A stretch of 64,000 nt of DNA from Salinarimonas soli. GTDB lineage: Bacteria; Pseudomonadota; Alphaproteobacteria; Rhizobiales; Beijerinckiaceae. The stretch's first letter is position 1, and the number at the start of each line of letters is the position of its first letter. The notes beneath the pieces are model-generated. The model was not told the DNA's origin. It did no database searches and worked only from the letters and a program-made list of their open reading frames with translations. The translations under genes and the position numbers were made by a program. Positions 60,993-64,000 of the stretch are shown one piece after another. The DNA lies in contig NZ_VUOA01000034.1 of the NCBI RefSeq assembly GCF_008386575.1, positions 1-64,000 of the forward strand. The letters are read 5' to 3'.

Positions 60993-62864
60993 CTACCACA
61001 CCACCGGGTGGGTTTCCCCCGTCGCCACGTTCACGAAGCCCTGCGGCGCTGCCTCGCAGGGCGCGACCAGCGCCCACCGCCAGGGCGCGCAGGTGAGCGT
61101 CGCGAACTGGAGGCGCTCGGGAAAGCCCGGGTACCAGCGCGGCGAGTAGGTGGGCTCGTAGAGCCACTCGATCGTCTCCGCCGCCGCGTAGAGGGCCTGC
61201 ATGTCCCGATCGAGCGCCTCGGCCGGCCTCTGCGTCATCAGCCCTCCGACCTCGTAGCGCACCTCCGCCAGGATCCTTCCGCCGCTTGCCAGAACCCAGC
61301 CGCCGCCGATCTCCGCGATCCGGTTGGCCACCTGCGCCATGGCGGCATCCGACGAGCCGACGATCCAGAGATTGTGCTTGTCGTGGGCGACCGTGCACCC
61401 GACGGCCGTGTCCGGCGTACGCGGACCGCAGCCAAGCCAGAACATGCGCGAGGTGAGCGCTTCCCCCGAGAAGCGATCGACGATCGCGAACTTCGTCACG
61501 TTCCGGGCCGCATCCCGCTGCACCTCGCCGCCGACGACCGGCAGCTCCATCGTGATGAACGCGTCGTCCCAATGGAACGGGCGAAGGAGGGCGGCCTGCG
61601 CCGTCGGGGCGTCCGACGGCGCCGGGATCGCGAAGTCGTCCGGACCGAGCCGGCGCTTGATGTTGACGGTGTCGGTCGCCCAGGACGGCCAAGCGATCGA
61701 GGGGAGGGGGCCCGTATACCGGGAGCGGTCCGACACGGGCTGCCCGTCGGCCCAGACCTCCGCGATGCTCACGGTGTCCACGTCGTCCAGCAGGACCACG
61801 TCGGCGTAGCGGCCCGGCGCGAGGCTCCCGACCCAGGGCGTCAGCCGCATGTGGCGCGCGGGATTGAGCGTGACGCACTGGATTGCGATCTCCGGGGCGA
61901 GGCCGCTCCGGATGGCAAGGCGCACGTTGTGATCCGTCGCGCCGATCCGGAGCGTGTCGGACGCGCTCCGATCGTCGGTGGCGAACGCCACCTGCGACCA
62001 GTCGGCGAGTCCCCTCTCCAGGAGGCCGCCGACGATCTCCGGCATGGAGTGCGGGCGGATCTCGACGAAAAGCCCGTGCCTGAGCTTGTCCCACACCTCC
62101 TGGGCCGTCCAGCCCTCGTGGTCCGATGCGAGCCCGGCGGCCGCGAAGGCGTTGATGGAGGCGAGGTCCCTCAGGCCGGCGCCGTGACCCTCGACGACGC
62201 CCCGGTGCTCGAAGGTGGCCCGGATCATGCCCCAGACGCGATCATGCGAGGGGTTGCGCGGATCCCAAACGGCGGGCCAGTCCATCACCTCGTCGAGACC
62301 CGCGACCATCAGGCTGCTCGCCAGAAAGCCCGCCTGCTCGGAATAGCCGTAATGGCCTCCTCCCCATTCGTATGCCGTGGGCGGCACCGCGGAGCCGGGG
62401 AGGGGAAAGATCTTCATCGGCGAACCGTGCCGGCGAGCGGTCAGCCAGAACTCGAGATTGTGCGGGCCGTTCACGTTGGAGAACTCGTGGCTCGCCTCGC
62501 AGGTCCAGGTGTTGCCGCGTGGGAGGACGAGGGCGGCCTCGTGCTCGGGCGTGAGATGCGAGCTCTCGATATGCTTGTGGACCTCGCCGAAGCCGGGAAC
62601 AGCCGTCAGATCCCGCCGGTCGACGCGCTCGGCGGCGGTGCCGCCATAGGTCCCGGACGGGCCCACCCAGGCGATGCGGCGACCACGAACGGCGATCTCC
62701 TGATCCTCCAGCCAAGTCCGAGTTGCCACGTCGAGGAGGCGCCCGACCCGCAACACGCGGTCCGCGGGCCGTCGCCCGAGGGCGACCAGGACGAGATCCT
62801 GGCGGATCCGCACCTCGTCGCCGGAAGCGATGAGGAGATCATCTGGGGGAAGCGGTGCCGGCAT
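60993..62864 (-). CDS. Adenine-deaminase-family amidohydrolase
   Basis: This 623-residue protein has the two-domain plan of adenine deaminases: an N-terminal amidohydrolase domain and a C-terminal domain (from about 400). Conserved parts are VPGFGEVHKHIESSHLTPEHEAALVLPRG, FATDDRSASDTL, VTLNPARHMRL, GSLAPGRYADVVLLDD and the C-terminal CTVAHDKHNLWIVG and AEIGGGW. The usual ADPHE stretch reads EASHE, and the HxH motif carries Lys between the two His, so it is a divergent member whose substrate may not be adenine. It faces the importer-amidohydrolase operon with a 1-base gap. ATG 62864. Confidence 0.85.
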   Translation of the reverse strand: MPAPLPPDDLLIASGDEVRIRQDLVLVALGRRPADRVLRVGRLLDVATRTWLEDQEIAVRGRRIAWVGPSGTYGGTAAERVDRRDLTAVPGFGEVHKHIESSHLTPEHEAALVLPRGNTWTCEASHEFSNVNGPHNLEFWLTARRHGSPMKIFPLPGSAVPPTAYEWGGGHYGYSEQAGFLASSLMVAGLDEVMDWPAVWDPRNPSHDRVWGMIRATFEHRGVVEGHGAGLRDLASINAFAAAGLASDHEGWTAQEVWDKLRHGLFVEIRPHSMPEIVGGLLERGLADWSQVAFATDDRSASDTLRIGATDHNVRLAIRSGLAPEIAIQCVTLNPARHMRLTPWVGSLAPGRYADVVLLDDVDTVSIAEVWADGQPVSDRSRYTGPLPSIAWPSWATDTVNIKRRLGPDDFAIPAPSDAPTAQAALLRPFHWDDAFITMELPVVGGEVQRDAARNVTKFAIVDRFSGEALTSRMFWLGCGPRTPDTAVGCTVAHDKHNLWIVGSSDAAMAQVANRIAEIGGGWVLASGGRILAEVRYEVGGLMTQRPAEALDRDMQALYAAAETIEWLYEPTYSPRWYPGFPERLQFATLTCAPWRWALVAPCEAAPQGFVNVATGETHPVVW

Positions 62865-63000
62865 CGATCCTTATGCTCCGTCGTGCGGCCTGTGGGCGCT
62901 CGGCCGGTACATGTCCGATGCGTGTGTCTCTGGACAGCACGGTCGGGCAAAGCGAAGCGAGGGTTGCGTGGGCGCCGTCGGCATCGCCGACCGGCGCGCG

Positions 63001-64000
63001 TCAGCCCGAACCGCCGTCGAGGGAAGCCTCGATGGCGTCGGCATGGGTGACGTGGGGCTTGCCGCCTCGCGGCGGTCGGGCGGCTTCAGGATTCGGGCGG
63101 GCGCGCCGGCCGAGCAGATCGTCGAGCGCCCGGGCATCCTCGGCCGCGTAGGCCATCAGCGCGGTCTCGCCGCTCTTGTAGGCGATGGACCGGGCCGGGC
63201 CGGACGGCGGCGCGATGCCGGCCGCCTTGAGCGCGTCCTGCGAGATCATCGCGTCGACGGCGTGCTCCTTCGAGGCCGCCTCCAGGGCGTCGGCGGCGAA
63301 CACGGCCTCCCCGATGGCGGTGAGGCGACGGGCACGCTCGCCGTCGCCGATCCTGGCGAGGATCACCGGCCCGGCATGAACCCCGACGCCGGCCCGCAGC
63401 GGCTGCGGCAGGGCCGAGCCCATCTCCCGGTTCGTCGCGTCGACGGCGTGCAGGATGTCGGATGCGCTCGTCAGGGCCGCCAGCGTGGCGCGGCGGAGCG
63501 TACGGTCGGCACGGAAGATCGCCATGATGCCGTCGGTCGGCACGAGCGCCACCTCGCCCCCATGCGCCTCCACGGCCTGGATCATGTCGGTGAGAACGCG
63601 ATTGAGGAGCGAGACCGCGTCGGCGGGCAATTGATGGCGGGCGAGCGCCGAGAAGGCGCGGATGTCGGCGAACAGGATGGCCACCTCCTGCTCGCGGCCC
63701 CAGTCGAGGGCCGCGTCGGATGCCCCCTCGTCGCGCCCGACGTCCCCCGGCAGGAGGATGCGCACGCCGAGCGGGCGTGTCGGTCGGACCTGACAGGCGA
63801 GCCGCACGCGCTGGGGCGCGCGGATCCGATCGAGGAGGCGCAGCTCGATGCCCATCGGCGGCGGCAGCGTCTCGTGCCCGCTCGTCAGGAGCACGCGGCA
63901 GGTCGAGCACCGGCCCTTGCCGCCGCACAGCGAGGCGTGGGGGATCCGGTTCGAGCGGCTGATCTCGAGGAGCGTCATGCCCACCGGGCTTCGCACGGCG
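63001..64000 (-). CDS. Ferredoxin-domain adenylate/guanylate cyclase, 5' part outside the window
   Basis: The visible about 333 residues run off the right edge, so the true start is missing. First comes a 2Fe-2S ferredoxin domain (SLCGGKGRCSTCRVLLTSG plus RLACQVRPT) and then a class III nucleotide cyclase domain: VAILFADIRAFSALARHQLPADAVSLLNRVLTDM, HGGEVALVPTDGIMAIF with metal-binding Asp residues, and RAGVGVHAGPVILARIGDGERARRLTAIGEAVFAA. In related proteins a membrane region precedes the ferredoxin domain. It likely makes cAMP or cGMP under redox control (inference). Confidence 0.85.
   Translation of the reverse strand, partial: AVRSPVGMTLLEISRSNRIPHASLCGGKGRCSTCRVLLTSGHETLPPPMGIELRLLDRIRAPQRVRLACQVRPTRPLGVRILLPGDVGRDEGASDAALDWGREQEVAILFADIRAFSALARHQLPADAVSLLNRVLTDMIQAVEAHGGEVALVPTDGIMAIFRADRTLRRATLAALTSASDILHAVDATNREMGSALPQPLRAGVGVHAGPVILARIGDGERARRLTAIGEAVFAADALEAASKEHAVDAMISQDALKAAGIAPPSGPARSIAYKSGETALMAYAAEDARALDDLLGRRARPNPEAARPPRGGKPHVTHADAIEASLDGGSG

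Overview
The window is 64 kb of very GC-rich chromosomal DNA, densely packed with 55 protein-coding genes on both strands. Several markers point to an alphaproteobacterium of the Hyphomicrobiales (Rhizobiales), perhaps near Methylobacteriaceae: an ExoR-type Sel1-repeat regulator, MetZ-type methionine synthesis, the hom-glpX-recJ neighbourhood, a PcaD-PcaC fusion, DctPQM and PotABCD-type importers, and REP-like intergenic repeats. The genus is inference. I see no rRNA, tRNA, transposase, phage gene or CRISPR array, so this looks like core and niche-adaptive chromosome rather than a mobile island.

Layout. 1-7.7 kb: pcaL, a DUF808 membrane protein, a glutathione transferase, a sirtuin, a PmtA-like methyltransferase, metZ, a lectin-like exported protein and an epimerase. 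8.1-21.1 kb: ilvD overlapping exoR, xthA, a ceramidase-family membrane protein, a sulfite-oxidase-like molybdoenzyme, an M20 peptidase, then hom, a DUF1089 gene on the opposite strand, glpX, a GNAT gene and recJ. 21.3-32.5 kb: hybrid histidine kinase, UvrD/PcrA helicase, a small exported protein, a hotdog thioesterase, an FAD-linked oxidase and a giant AsmA-like protein with a charged helical tail. 32.9-41.1 kb: TrmA/RlmD-like methyltransferase with tlyA, sodC, azlCD, a photolyase-like protein with inverted domain order, back-to-back tenA and a phosphopantetheinyl transferase, a beta-hydroxyacid dehydrogenase and an exported protein. 41.3-44.0 kb: an iorAB-type molybdenum hydroxylase. 44.1-49.8 kb: a LysR - DUF1445 - dctPQM - DUF2848 unit that looks like one uptake and catabolism operon. 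50.1-55.7 kb: an oxidoreductase-SelD fusion, an arabinonate-type dehydratase, a HAD phosphatase and a YedK/HMCES-type SRAP protein. 55.9-62.9 kb: a PotABCD-like importer coupled to an MTA/SAH-deaminase-like amidohydrolase and facing an adenine-deaminase-like gene, suggesting purine-type salvage. 63.0 kb to the end: the C-terminal part of a ferredoxin-cyclase protein that runs off the window.

The most striking non-coding signal is a set of intergenic repeats. Two families (A and C) consist of conserved boxes flanking a short hairpin whose sequence differs between copies while the pairing is kept. A third (B) is a CCCTCTCCC-ATGG-GGGAGAGGG palindrome that combines with A into composites of about 250 bp. 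In this window every convergent gene junction longer than 150 bp (six of six) holds such an element, and shorter convergent junctions hold none. Two genes end inside the repeats, so the repeats supply their last codons and stop. The most unusual protein is the photolyase-like protein at 36.9-38.2 kb, which appears circularly permuted.
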